Below are positions 36,682-48,600 of a stretch of DNA of 64,000 bases, piece by piece; within the stretch, counting starts at the first letter, position 1, and every line of letters starts with the position of its first letter. The notes beneath the pieces were generated by a model that was not told the origin of the DNA, did not search any database, and saw only the letters and a program-made list of their open reading frames with translations. The position numbers were made by a program, and so were the translations under genes. Source of the stretch: Loripinus fragilis (taxonomy: Eukaryota; Mollusca; Bivalvia; Lucinida; Lucinidae); the NCBI GenBank assembly GCA_964019695.1, contig OZ026516.1, positions 99,572,368 through 99,636,367 on the forward strand, given 5' to 3'.

Positions 36682-37742
36682 CAGTGAGCCACTTTAGTTA
36701 CGCACCACTTGTAAAATGTAAAATTACTCGAAAAAGAAATATGATATTTTTATTCTGAGACTACCAATGTAAAGCGCATCTATATATGCATTAGCCATAA
36801 AAATTTCATTGTGATCAGATCAGAAACGAATGAGAAAATGGATCTTTAAGTGCACTATTCTCAAAACACCATTTCACATTGCATTATCTCGAATGAAACT
36901 CAGATCACATCGCACTTTTTTCAGGGTCGAATTTCTGCTATGCCAGAGATAAGAGCCGGTTTATACTTGGCAATATCTAAGGCTGGAATGTGTTTGTTAA
37001 CTTCGTCATTTTTTTTAATGTTTTACTACTGTGGTTCCCAGCTGGCCAAGGTTTAAAAAAGGTTGGTTACAGTCCTTTTTTAAAGTTAGTCAAAATTTCG
37101 TATGATTCTGAGTAAATTAGTTATCAAGACAATTCTTTTATAATTTCATTTTAAAAAAACATGTATTCGCCGTTTATTTTCGTAAAAAAATTCATGGATT
37201 TATTGGCGTCATGGTGTTGACGTTAGTGATGACGTCACTACTCTCAAGGCTATAAGACGTGTCAATGATAAGATGTTTTAGTGTTTTGATACTTCTATGT
37301 CAACAAGTGACTCATAATAAAACAATTTGCGAAGAAAAAACTGTTTGATTATTGTAACTGACGTTAATATGACGTCAAAACGAGCATTTCTTCAAAAAAT
37401 AACGGTGTTACTAAATTCAACGACCGAAAAAAGGGGCTTTACTTGAATAAAATAATTGTTTTTGGTGTTTTTCTGTCACAACGATCCCCATGGATATTGC
37501 CTAGCTCAAAACATAAATAGAAAATAAAGTCGTTCAGGTTGCACGTGCTTTTTTATCAAAATTGGAAAATTCCCTTTGACGTAGCAGAATGATTCGCATG
37601 AGTGATTCCAATATTTATTTTAGATGTCACCAAACAAATAAAATGTCAATAAATAAATTATCATAGCGAATGTTCAATTCCAGCATTTTTGTCAAAAAAT
37701 GTGGGCCCTGAAAAAGTGGTGCGTAACTAAAGTGGCTCACTG
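36682..37742. mobile_element. Tc1/mariner-type non-autonomous element, 29-bp perfect TIRs
   Basis: Left end cagtgagccactttagttac then gcaccactt (36682-36710). The right end is its exact reverse complement (37714-37742). Both sides are flanked by TA, the target-site duplication of the Tc1/mariner superfamily, and CAGT termini fit it. Length is 1061 bp. The interior has no long open frame and no recognisable transposase. Confidence 0.95.
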
Positions 37743-37744
37743 TA

Positions 37745-39135
37745 CACTTGATCAATAGTCGTTTTAAAAGCTTATTAGAGCTTGTGTTGTGTTGTTTTGT
37801 ACTTGCTGACTCAACATAAATCTTATCCTCTCTTAAAGATGTTTCTAGTTCTTCATTTACTAATAGGGTTTCCCCATTTTTTTGCTATGCATATAGGGAA
37901 CACTTCAACTTGGAGACGTTCTGTGATAACAATAAATAATTCATCGTGTGTCTGTTGTTAGCATGACATGATGTATATTACACCAGAAGACAAACTATAC
38001 TAGAGGACTTTGAAAACAATATTTTTGCACTTTTCTTGCAAACCGTATATGCGATTGAAAAGTTACTCGCAGGTTTTAATGTGCAACCCAGAATTGGTAT
38101 GAATCAGTCATTAATTTGACTGCACTATCACGCGACGCTGCTGATGACGTCATATGGGTACATACAGCATCCAGCACCTTTCTGCACAAATAAATGAAGC
38201 TTTTTGATTATTTTTATGTTTAAACTGTGGCGTATATGATGCCAAGTTACCAAAAGAGTTTATAGACTTTTTCTAATTAAAAGTAATTGAAAACTTCAAA
38301 ATTTCGAAAATAAACGTCAAATTTGAACATCAATTTATAGCTCCTTTTTAGAAACATCTCCATTAGTTACCTTTATGCACGCTTTCATTTCTGATATTGA
38401 TTACATACACTGACAAGCATGTGGGGAAGACGTTTTGATGTAAATCGTTGCAGGAGATCTGCTGTCATGTAATCGAGAACGTCTTAAAAATTTACGTTAA
38501 CGTCACTTGCACAATACAAAAGACACGTGATACCAGCGTAATTTATGAATAATTTGTCATTTGTGTATGCCCTTAGCCTCTCCCAAAAAAAACCGGACGT
38601 AAGAAATTGAAACTTTGAAGGGCCCAAGACGTTGAATTTTATTACTAGACTATAGTAATCAGGGTGGGTGGGGTATGTCGGTAATTTTAAAGGGGGGTAA
38701 TTTTGAGCATACCAAACTGCCAATTCGTTTCTAATCCTTCAATGATGAATGTGCAATCGTGAAAGAAGCAAAGGACGCAATTCGTTGAGTCAGGAATCTA
38801 AACTAACGCGTTTTAAATCGCAGCTGAATTTGTGTCCTTCAATATCGACCACCCCTGTCTTAAAACGGATACTTTTTTAATACCTTAAAGTAAATTTACA
38901 ACCATGAAATTTCTAGGACATACTACAAGATGGTCAGACTATGATATGCAGTAATAATTATCTCGCTGACATTCTCGGGGTTTGTGAAATAAAGGATTTA
39001 ATCTGGGTGATGCGTTTTCAAAGTCCTTTAGTATATTTTGTTCTCACGTTGAATAGGTACAGAAGCACCTACGTGAGTTAAACACTCTACCTGTATAAGC
39101 AACAACAAACTCCAGGACAAAGCAAGCCCAGTAGA
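37745..39135. other. Intergenic DNA, nothing recognised
   Basis: No repeat family ends or plausible exons. Several gacgtcat palindromes occur here and in the neighbouring element. The 79-codon minus-strand frame at 38484-38723 is unassigned. Confidence 0.45.
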
Positions 39136-39139
39136 GACA

Positions 39140-40020
39140 TGCATGCCTGACTGTAAACCCAATCACGGTTTATAGCTATGGTTTCCTCTTAAATTGCAGG
39201 ACGGTTGGTCAGGCCTCACACTCAATGACGGCTCTCTGGGAGCGCGGTGGCTCAGTGGTAGAGTGCTTGACTCGAGATTGAAGGGGAGCGGGTTCGAGCC
39301 TCACCGGCGTCACTGTGTTGTGTTCTTGAGCAAGACAGATTAATCCTAGCTTAGTACTGGGTCAACCCAGGAAGACCCGTCTCGACGTAATTGAAAGATT
39401 GTTGACTGGGACGTAAAGAATCAAATCAAACAAACAAACAAAGAAGGCTCTGACGTACGGCTTTAATTGGTGAGTTGGTGCCTGATGATGGTCTGTTGCT
39501 GGGCCCACCATGGCTCAACTTGAGGTTTTCTCTAGCTCTGACTATCTGTGAGTCGTAAGCCCTTTTCCTTGTTTCGTCATAGTGTGTTAATTTGATTAGA
39601 TTGTTTCTCTATGGTGACGCATTGCAATGTTTAGGAAGCCTCCATGCGAGCTAAACATTTTTGTGCTTCAACAACAGCAGAATCTAGGTCGAAGATTTGT
39701 TACCAGTAAAATGCATTTAAGCCCCCCCCACACACACACACACACACACACACAATGGCTTAGGCTTCTGTCCGTTCTAAGGCGGTGGTTCTGATGTTGT
39801 TGATTTGTTGTTGATTATTTCCCCATTGTGTGATTCTGTAATTGTTCTATTTTTTATGCGTTACCTTATGTCCATTCTAGCTTTGCAATCATCTTGATAG
39901 GGAAGAGAGAGCCGATTGCTTTGCTTAGTTTGTCTTCCTGGTGTCTCGTGATTGGTGTGTGGCCCTTCCTCGCTGTGCCACGGGTTTGTATGCTGTTTGT
40001 GATTGGGGTATTTCCTGAAA
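39140..40020 (+). mobile_element. Repeat family A, long copy interrupted by a SINE
   Basis: Matches 25380-26340 on both sides of the SINE (caatgacggctct before, gacgtacggctttaat after). It also contains a (CA)n tract at 39728-39753. Confidence 0.88.
39236..39445 (+). mobile_element. tRNA-derived SINE, defined by empty-site comparison
   Basis: About 210 bp. A box gtggctcagtggtagagtgc, B box gggttcgagcctc, then a body with gttcttgagcaagaca, and an aaacaaacaaac tail after gactgggacgtaaagaatc. ggctct flanks both ends (39230-39235 and 39446-39451) as a short target-site duplication. The body resembles the V-type domain of metazoan SINEs, from memory. Confidence 0.92.
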
Positions 40021-40700
40021 TTCCGAATGACCAATCAAAGCTCGTTACCGATTATACGTAGAACTGTGCTGTAATGCATTTTCGTAAAATAAGACACTGA
40101 GAATTAAGAAATTATATTGCTTTGCACGCGATGATATAGAATTTTTACAAACGTAAAACTAGATTATATTAATTCTTATGAATATTAATGAAACTTACAT
40201 TGCGTTGATATGCGTTCGTTCGCATTTCAATGCAATTTAAATCAAACGCAGTTGGAACGCACACTACCGCGTTTTCGTTATACAAATACGTAAGCGCTAG
40301 TGTATATTGTCAGGTAAGAGGAACATTGGCTGTTTTTACATTATTGTCTAATGTGTGTGTCATTGTTTCTAGATGTCTTTTTAATAGTGTGGTCTGCAAG
40401 CTGTGACTGTAGCAGTTCTTTATCTTAACCACTTGTTATTTTTTTGTTATTGGGGTTTCTGTTACTTTGTGGCTGGGGGGGGGGGGGTGGTAAATAAAAC
40501 CACAGCAATAAGTGACTGTTAAACAGTATTTGTTTAATTCTATAAAATATATACAAACTGAATGTTCATCGAGTGTCAAATAACATTTTTTAAAAAACAC
40601 TATTCAACATAATTATGTTTTATTAATTATTATCAGAACCTACGTAAAAGGTTATGAGAAAATTCAATCTGTAATGCTTCTTACGGTGATGGGTTATGCA
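40021..40700. other. Intergenic DNA, nothing recognised
   Basis: AT-rich, with a G10 run near 40478. No exon, RNA gene or clear element end. Confidence 0.45.
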
Positions 40701-40705
40701 TAAAT

Positions 40706-40942
40706 AAGCCGAGGCATGAGATTTCCAACAATGTGGTATGTGCGACCAGCAAAAGCTCAGAACAGCATGCGCATACACTCAGTCTGATCAGAGCATTTGC
40801 TGGTCGCTTGAATTTTCATTGACTGTTAAGCTATTGACTGAACATCATTTGGAGTTTCTAAACTTATAAGGAGGTTGCTCAGGCTTAACTAAGACTACAC
40901 TTCTCAAAATACCTCATTGTTGGAAATCACATGTCGCGGCTC
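40706..40942 (+). mobile_element. MITE, gagccgcgacatgagattt family, copy 2
   Basis: Same termini and length as 27435-27673 (aagccgaggcatgagatttc ... gaaatcacatgtcgcggct). It ends only ~10 bases before the next MITE. Confidence 0.9.
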
Positions 40943-40950
40943 AAATATAT

Positions 40951-41187
40951 GGGCCGCGTCACGAAAAACCTGTCTTTGGTGTTTGTGAACAACACAGGCG
41001 CAGACCAGCCTGCACATCTGGGCAGTCTGATCGGCGCCTTTGTTAATCGCTTTTTGCAAGAAACGATATGTAAACTGGCTACAAGTAAAAATTCAATTTT
41101 CTAGCTAGTCTCTGTAGATGAGGAGACTGGTTTGAAATTCGCTTTGTAGGAAACCCCCCAAGACAGGTTTTCTCGCGACGAAGCCCA
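40951..41187 (+). mobile_element. MITE, gtcacgaaaaacctgtctt family, copy 2
   Basis: Termini gggccgcgtcacgaaaaacc and ggttttctcgcgacgaagcc are inverted repeats. The interior has aacacaggcgcagaccagcc and a copy of ctagctagtctctgtag. Confidence 0.9.
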
Positions 41188-41485
41188 TAATTAAGCCAGT
41201 TTCAAGCAAAAACTACAAGTTGGTGTGTGATCCTATCGAAGACTCAGATCAGTCTGAGCATCCACAAAATCTGATCAGTCTTTAATGGGCACTCCAAGGA
41301 TCCAACTTTTTTTAGATAAAACACTAAGACTCTGATCAGACTGTGCAAATGCGTAGACGAATTTCAATCATGTAAACTTGCACCTTATGCTAGACACCAG
41401 CGCAGTGTTACCTGCTGAATATATGACCAAACATTGCTTTATGATACAGAGCCCAGACCTGGTAATGTACTAAATAAATAATCTA

Positions 41486-41728
41486 CATGCGCGGATCAAG
41501 AAAGTTTTGGCAGAGGGGATCCAAGTCTGACATTTTTTATGAGGGGAAAAGGATCCAAATAGCACTAAAAGCGGTGTTTCGCTGGTGGGCCGTTGGTGGT
41601 CCAACATTGATTGCTAGCTTTGTGATTTTTCAGGGGATCTGGACCAGTATTGCTAAGAAACTCTACATATTTAGAATTTTTCAGGGAGGGGGGGGGGGGG
41701 TCTGGACCTCTGGATACACGCATGATCT
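41486..41728 (+). mobile_element. Repeat with catgcgcggatc end, copy 3
   Basis: Starts catgcgcggatcaagaaagt and ends tggacctctggatacacgca. It carries a G11 run near 41690. The 88-codon frame over it is not a gene. Confidence 0.75.
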
Positions 41729-41907
41729 TGAAAGGAACACCCTGTATAAATAAGGGATGCCAAATTATAAAATTTGGTCATTTTAAGCAGAAACCGCCTA
41801 TAATGAATAATGTATAAATAATGCAACAGAATTAGCCATGATATAAGATCGCATTTAGCATGTACATGTGCTGACAAGAGGGCCAAATGGCAATCACGGT
41901 GTTATTT

Positions 41908-42142
41908 GGGCCTCAACGCAAGGAAACATGTCTTCGAGGGTATGCGAACAACACAGGCGCAGACCAGCCTGCACATCCGCGCAGTCTGTTCAGTGCCTTT
42001 GTTATTCATTTTTTGGAAAGTATCATATATAAACTTGCTACAGGTGAAATTTCAATTTCTAGCTAGTCTCTGTAGCTGAGACGACTGGTTTGAATCTGGC
42101 TTTGTCAGAAACCATGAAGACAGTTTTGTCACGTCGAGGCCC
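41908..42142 (+). mobile_element. MITE, gtcacgaaaaacctgtctt family, copy 3
   Basis: Termini gggcctcaacgcaaggaaac and cagttttgtcacgtcgaggc, with the same interior as 40951-41187. It lies ~400 bases past the receptor stop codon, in or near its 3' UTR. Confidence 0.85.
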
Positions 42143-42478
42143 ATTTTGCCCAGAACTTGAAAGTTTAACACGTATCACATATACACAAAAGCCTCAATTA
42201 ATCGCCCATGTTGACAAATCCAGCTGGGCTTGAGGTCTGTAACTTTGTTTGGGTATTCATCTATACCCAGACTTTTGCAACGAAGGCTCAGGCAAATCTG
42301 GGCAGTTTGGCAAGCTTGCCTGAGTCTTAGTTTTCAAAAATGCAATAAACACAAAATTTTAATGCTCTGTAGTAGACAAAATGCTGTATCTAGGTTGATG
42401 AAAAATGATGTTGTTTTCCTGTTATATTATGTACTACTAGTATGTTGTACAAATATTAAAGTGTAAGCCAATGGTTGC

Positions 42479-42480
<2 letters not shown>

Positions 42481-42536
<56 letters not shown>
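42481..42536. repeat. (CT)n dinucleotide repeat, ~28 units
   Basis: Uninterrupted ct units. On the receptor's strand it is an (AG)n tract starting 3 bases after the stop codon. Confidence 0.98.
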
Positions 42537-42539
<3 letters not shown>

Positions 42540-42689
42540 TCACACAGACGTTATCATTTCACAATCAGAAGCATTTCTTTCTTCATCATCTTCCTCTGAT
42601 GTTTCTTGTTTTCGTCGACGTTTCCTTCTGGTGGCAGGATCTTTTCTTCTTCGTGGTCGAGGATCAAGAGCTAGTGTCTCCTTGCGATC
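42540..42689 (-). CDS. aGPCR last coding exon: C-terminal tail and stop
   Basis: Acceptor tttcaag, continuing in phase 0 from the lysine-rich exon. It encodes DRKETLALDPRPRRRKDPAT, then RRKRRRKQ, an acidic run (SEEDDEE) and the ending SDCEMITSV. TGA lies at 42540-42542. The last three residues, T-S-V, fit a class I PDZ-domain ligand. An (AG)n tract begins 3 bases after the stop. Confidence 0.88.
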   Translation of the reverse strand, partial: DRKETLALDPRPRRRKDPATRRKRRRKQETSEEDDEERNASDCEMITSV

Positions 42690-45600
42690 CTTGAAACAAG
42701 ACAAATATTATATATATAACTAGCAATTAAATTCTGTATAAAGCCAAATTATGATAAAGCGAAATTATATTTACAGTAACCACGTTAATCTAAAAATGGA
42801 AATGAAAATTGCTATTCCAGTAAAACTTAACATTTTAGAACATATGCGTTGATACATTTGTTGTTGATCACTAAAGTTCAAAATAAGGTGCATTTCTGTC
42901 ACCTAATATGCACATTTTATCATAAACACCAACTAAATTTGTATCATCCAAAACTGAACTTACCATCGCCAAAAAATCCAACATAATAGTCTAAGAAAAA
43001 GTCCTTTTAACAAAGAGAGAACTTTAAAAAATAAAAAGCAGCAGACTCAGTTTCAGTAATAAACTGCTCACAAGCTTAAATAGGAAAACAATAAACCCCC
43101 CCCCCCCACAAAATAACTTATTCAATAAGCAGTATTCTGATTCCTTTCAGAAATAAATATTTCCCAAGGACAAGAATACGAAGAAAAAATATTATACTAT
43201 ACTGATGTATCATTTTAACATTTGTGAGCATGATAAATGTTGTGCTCGGTTGGGTTGAGCGTGGGAAGGGTTTTATAATCTCAGGCTTTGTTTGGGTCAA
43301 CAAAAGTATAGTCTCCCGAAAATAAAAATAATTATCGGGCACCCTAAAAGGTCCTCAAAGCAAATCCTTATGTTTTTTTTTGTCAGACCTTCAGAAAAAG
43401 AGCGTGTCTTTACATGTGTTGTGGGTGCTCAAAAGAACAGTCTCGGTGAGACTTTTTTTTGAGCGACCAAAACATATGTTTGACTCGATTACAATATCAT
43501 GATGATGTCTGATACATGTGTTGTGGGTACTCAGAGGAACAATCCCTGTGAGACGCTTTTCGAAAACCCAAGGCATATGTTTGGCTCGATACCAATTTCG
43601 CGTTGAAACAGTTACACATTTAGACTTATGTCTTTATACATATTATTCAGTAGTATAAATCACATGTACACTATAAGTTTACCACTCCTCATTAATACTG
43701 TATTATGACTGTTTTGTATTATGGGCCGGTGCCCTTCATTACGAAATAAAACTTTTGTATTGTATTTGTATTGTATTGTATGGAGTCGGGTGTTGCAAAA
43801 ACAAATGGGTCAACGGCCAATATATTGTGGAAATTATATATAATGTATAACAAATTAATTTGATTATGCAATATGCTGTTATCAATAAAATCACAAATAA
43901 TCACAATTGTTGTATACTGTTTTATGAGTGTGTCTTTGTTTGACTATGCTGTAATGTCTTTTATCATATGACGTCATGTCGTGTAGTAAAATAACGCCAG
44001 GAATTAAAATTGATAAACCGCTAGTGGTTTAGAGATTTCCTTTTAAAGTCACACTTATCACAAAACCCTAACGTTTTCACGCCAAAATATGATATCAAAA
44101 TAAGTTTAATGTCGTGATAAATAGAAACTAACATTCGTGCTCCTCTAGTATTGACTTCATTAAACTAGTTGCAAAAGAGATAAAACGCTCTTCAAGCCTC
44201 GCATTTATCTCTTTTCCTCAACTTGTTCAATAAATTCAATAAAACATGAGTACGAATGTAAGATCCTCTATATCTTTATGATGCCATGTGTCAGTGTGTG
44301 ATTTAAGCATTTCCTCGACAAAGTTATTCATATATGATCTTGTCAAAATTATTTTTGGTTTCTGTAGCAGATTAGCATAGATAAGGCATCGTTGGCTTGC
44401 CTTATCCAAATAACAAGTAAGTATTTATAGGAAATATCAAACTCACAGACAAATATTTGGCACCAAAAGGCAACCAATATACAGATAAACATAAAAGATA
44501 GTTAAACATGCACACATCTAAATCAAAATATGACAAAATCTCTCTTACTCAGCAAGATGAATGCCAAACTAGAAAGGACATAACATACAACCTTTTTCAA
44601 GACAGCAAACTGCAAACTAGGAAGCAAAAGCACTTTATTCTGTATTATTATATGACCTTGTGTCTGGGAGTGAAATAGCTCCATGCAATAAAATTGATAA
44701 ACCACTAGTTGTTTACAGATTTTCGGGAATGTTATGATGTTCATAACAACATTGCGTTCATAATGACAAAATTATGACGTTTTTATCGTAAAAGTGAGAT
44801 TTCAAAGTAATCTTAATATCACATGATAAATAGAATCTAACATTCGTGCTCTTGTATTATTGAATTTATTACACTCGTTGCGAAAAAGAGATAAATGCTC
44901 AGCAAGCCTTGCATTTTATCTCTTTTCCCCAACTCGTTTAATAAATTAAATAAAACACAAGCACTCATGTAAGATCCTCTATTTATGTCTTACCTTTTCT
45001 ACTAAGTGAGTGGAGTATTGGGAATCAACAGACCTATCATCATTATCATCATAACCATGAGATAACAAGGTCTTCTTTTTCTTCTTATTCTTGAAAATAT
45101 CTCTAATCTATAAATAATGAAAATAAATACATGCTTATCTTACTTCAAATCTGATTTTATATCAGCAAAACGTCATCATATGGCCCTCTTCACAAGAAAA
45201 CAGGTATTTGCAGTTCATGCTCAGCTACAAAGATTGTTAGGTTGCTGAAATTTTACATGTAGCATGTTTGGATACTATTCTTTCCAAATAATGATTAATC
45301 AAGGTGTTGACTAAACATCCCGGCTGCACAGGCTGGTGCATCTGTTATTCAAATGCAACAAAATCAGGTGTTTGGCACAACACAGCCCATATATGACATG
45401 CAAACCGCTTATATTTGAACAAAAAAGTAAGTTAATATGATCAGTAAAAGTAAGAAAGACAGCAAAGATCAGGAAAAGATACAATCAAGTACCACACCTG
45501 ACCCAGGATACCACAAGGAAAAGTAACAAATACAATAAACATCACCAACAAGAGCCAAAAGGTCAGGAAATACCAAATCACAGATTGACACTGTGAGGAA

Positions 45601-48600
45601 GATCCATAAAACACTAAAAGTCACAATACATCAGGAAGACAATAAAACAAAGCAACCAGCTCTCACTTCCTCGTCAAGATGATTGCAAAACTAGAAAGGA
45701 CACAAATTAATGCATAACAAAGCAAAAACTCAACACCGAATACCCACAAACAATGAGAGGTACATAAAACAATGAATCAACAACAACAGATCAAGCTCAG
45801 TTTCAATACTTTGTCACTTTAAATGCAAAAAATAAATTGTTTACTAACAAAAAGAATAAATGAATAAAGTAAACTTCATCTTTTAAGTTAAGTACAGACG
45901 TTTCATGATTTATTTTTTATACATTGAGTGTGCTCTCAAACAACAAGAGGAAAACAATCAGTTTCAAGAAGGAAATAGAGCAAAGAGATGACCAAAGGGT
46001 ATATTTGATCAAGTTCATCAGAGAAGGGTGCAAATAAGCAAGACCAAATGGCATCTATTGCGATGTGTTGCTTTATCAGCGCCTTTCCTGCTCACATACA
46101 ATATCTATATAAATAGAAGACATTCATTAATTTAGTTCTGGTGGTTGGATGGATATGATATAGGTTTAATGTATTTAAGCCAAGTTTCTGTCAAAGCAGT
46201 ATAGACAAAGATGGTATTCTTTAAGGACATATGCTACTAAATACTTCCCACATTGAAATATTTTAAATACTTTGCATACAGTTTGTTTTATGCATGGGCT
46301 ATCCATTTATGAAATAAAAAGGATATGTCACCGTGCTTATTTTTTCAGAATCTCATATTGAAGTTTACAGCATTTGACCAATTTTCTAGAAATATAAAAT
46401 AATAATACTAGTCCTAATTATCGAGCTAAAACGGTTGTAATCTTCACCCAGCTTCTTTCTTTTAACTTAAACTACTGCCCATGACCTCAAACTTTTAAGA
46501 AAATGTGCATGTTTACTTGTTACCCCATGCTGTGACAAGATACTGCATGATATATTTTGGCAATTCGTCGAAAAATGGAATTTGTTTTTTAGAATAAATC
46601 ATGTATTAAAAAATCTGACATTGAAAATCTTGAAAATTTATTTTTAATTCATGGACTATTATAATACCTTTCAGAAAAAAGAATAAAAATCTGGGGTCAC
46701 CGAACTAATTCTCTTTCTAGAGGACCCCACCCCCATAGGTTTCATGCGTAATTCAATATAAAAAGTTCGGGGATGACCATTTCGGTCGTTTTGATGATGC
46801 CATTTTACTAGTATATGAAGTAATTTAGCATTAAAATGTTAAAAAAGAAAGAAAAAACACACTGAAAATATGTGCGCATCTGGGAATCGATCCTGGTTCT
46901 CTGGCTTTGTAGCCAGGCGCGCTAACCACTAGGCCACAAGGTCAGGTCGTGCGCCGCTCTAAATATCCATACAAATAGTATAGACTCGGCCACTATCGTA
47001 TTCGTAACCAGGGTTATTGTGTACGTCGTTTGATTTCGACTGAGCTACGTTTATCTGTCTTTAGTGCTGAGACGATCAGTTCTGAAAAGATGTCAATAAA
47101 TATTTCGAACACACTTTAATTAGTTATTTTGTGAAGAAAATGTCGGAACACCGATATGACATAAGAATATCGGAAGCTGTATTGATCCGAATCCGTTAAG
47201 GGTCGAAAGACAGGACCCAGACAACTTTCCCCGTTTGCAGACGCGGAAAAGGTGCGCATTGGAAAAGGCCGCATATGTCTTTAAATATGACACTTGCTCA
47301 TGGACTACGCTGACTGCATACTTATAGCTACATTCGTTGACTGTAATACTTTAACCAGCAAATATAAGCAATATTCTTGCACACATGATAAGTATATCTG
47401 ATATTTTAGCCTGGGATAGAAAATCTTATCTTACCCATGTTATCTTACTCAGTTATCCACGTGAAGGCTGTACATTGGTTGTATTGGAACTCATGCATAT
47501 GGTCGTCATGTGACGTCAATGTTTAGTCTTAATGAGTCATCATGTAATTATGTATCTTAGCGTATTCTGCGACTTCTGGAAGCTTATTTTAAAATCAATA
47601 GTCAATGGTGAGCAAAAAAAAGAATCTTTTACTTGTGTGAGGGTGGGAGAGAAAAATATGCTCCTTGGAATCATCACTCCGCCAGCCTCATGATGCCAAG
47701 CGGTGATCATTGCGATTGATTTTTCTATCCCGACCTCACACTCATGATGTCATTCTTATACTATCTCAATCCAACATCATACAGACGCTTAGGACAGGAT
47801 GTTCAATTATATACAAATGGCCAAAGATTGACAGATTGACTAAATGCCTTTGTATGAAATACTTGTCTCAAATCTGAAAGTTTTATTATCGTTGATTTTA
47901 TGCTGAATCACATATCTACCAACCTCTTCGTTAAGCAGTAAGTAGAAGACCAGGAAGAATGCTCCCTGAAAGAAATATGAACACAAAGATGCAATGACTC
48001 AACTTGCTGAAACTGTCCTGTATAACATAATATAGTGAAACCAATGCTCATATACATTCTTATTTTTGTGTCGCTCTTAGCCCTTTATAAGATATTACAT
48101 CCTGTGCTGTTTGATAAATGAATGCTATAAAAATGAATAAAACGATGTTTGGTTTGTTTTGCTGAACGGTCAGTTATGACATGTAGCAAAGTGGTGTTTT
48201 GTATTTAATGATTCAATCAGTTTTGATATAGCAGTCAATGGTTTAGTAATGTACGCTTAAAACTTCCATCAAGGATTCAGACTCCTAAACGAGTAGTTTA
48301 TTTTAAATAACCATTGAAATGATGTATGCTCCTAATATCAATAAGTCTTTTATAATGCGTCCTTCAAATGTTACATTCCATTTATTCATAATTACTATAA
48401 TTTCTGTGGTTGCTGATAAATATTTGAGAAACTACAAAAGATGACATAGTTATACTTAATACACATAAAAATTCAATATCATACAGTACATTCTTTTCAA
48501 AAGTTTTATATTATTTGTCTGTATCTTAACTTTCTTGTTACAATAAAATACATAACAGTCGGAAACAAACTATATTGGGTAATACATGACTGGTGTTTAC

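Larger units (their letters stand above)
42690..44993. other. Intron before last coding exon
   Basis: Contains two degraded palindromic elements (43400-43590), a copy of the ctagtggttta element (43985-44280) and a second copy that abuts the next exon (44685-44985). No other coding content seen. Confidence 0.6.

Noticed and set aside
39241..39312. Functional tRNA gene
   Set aside because: It is the head of a SINE with a target-site duplication and an aaac tail, and an empty site exists at the family A paralogue.
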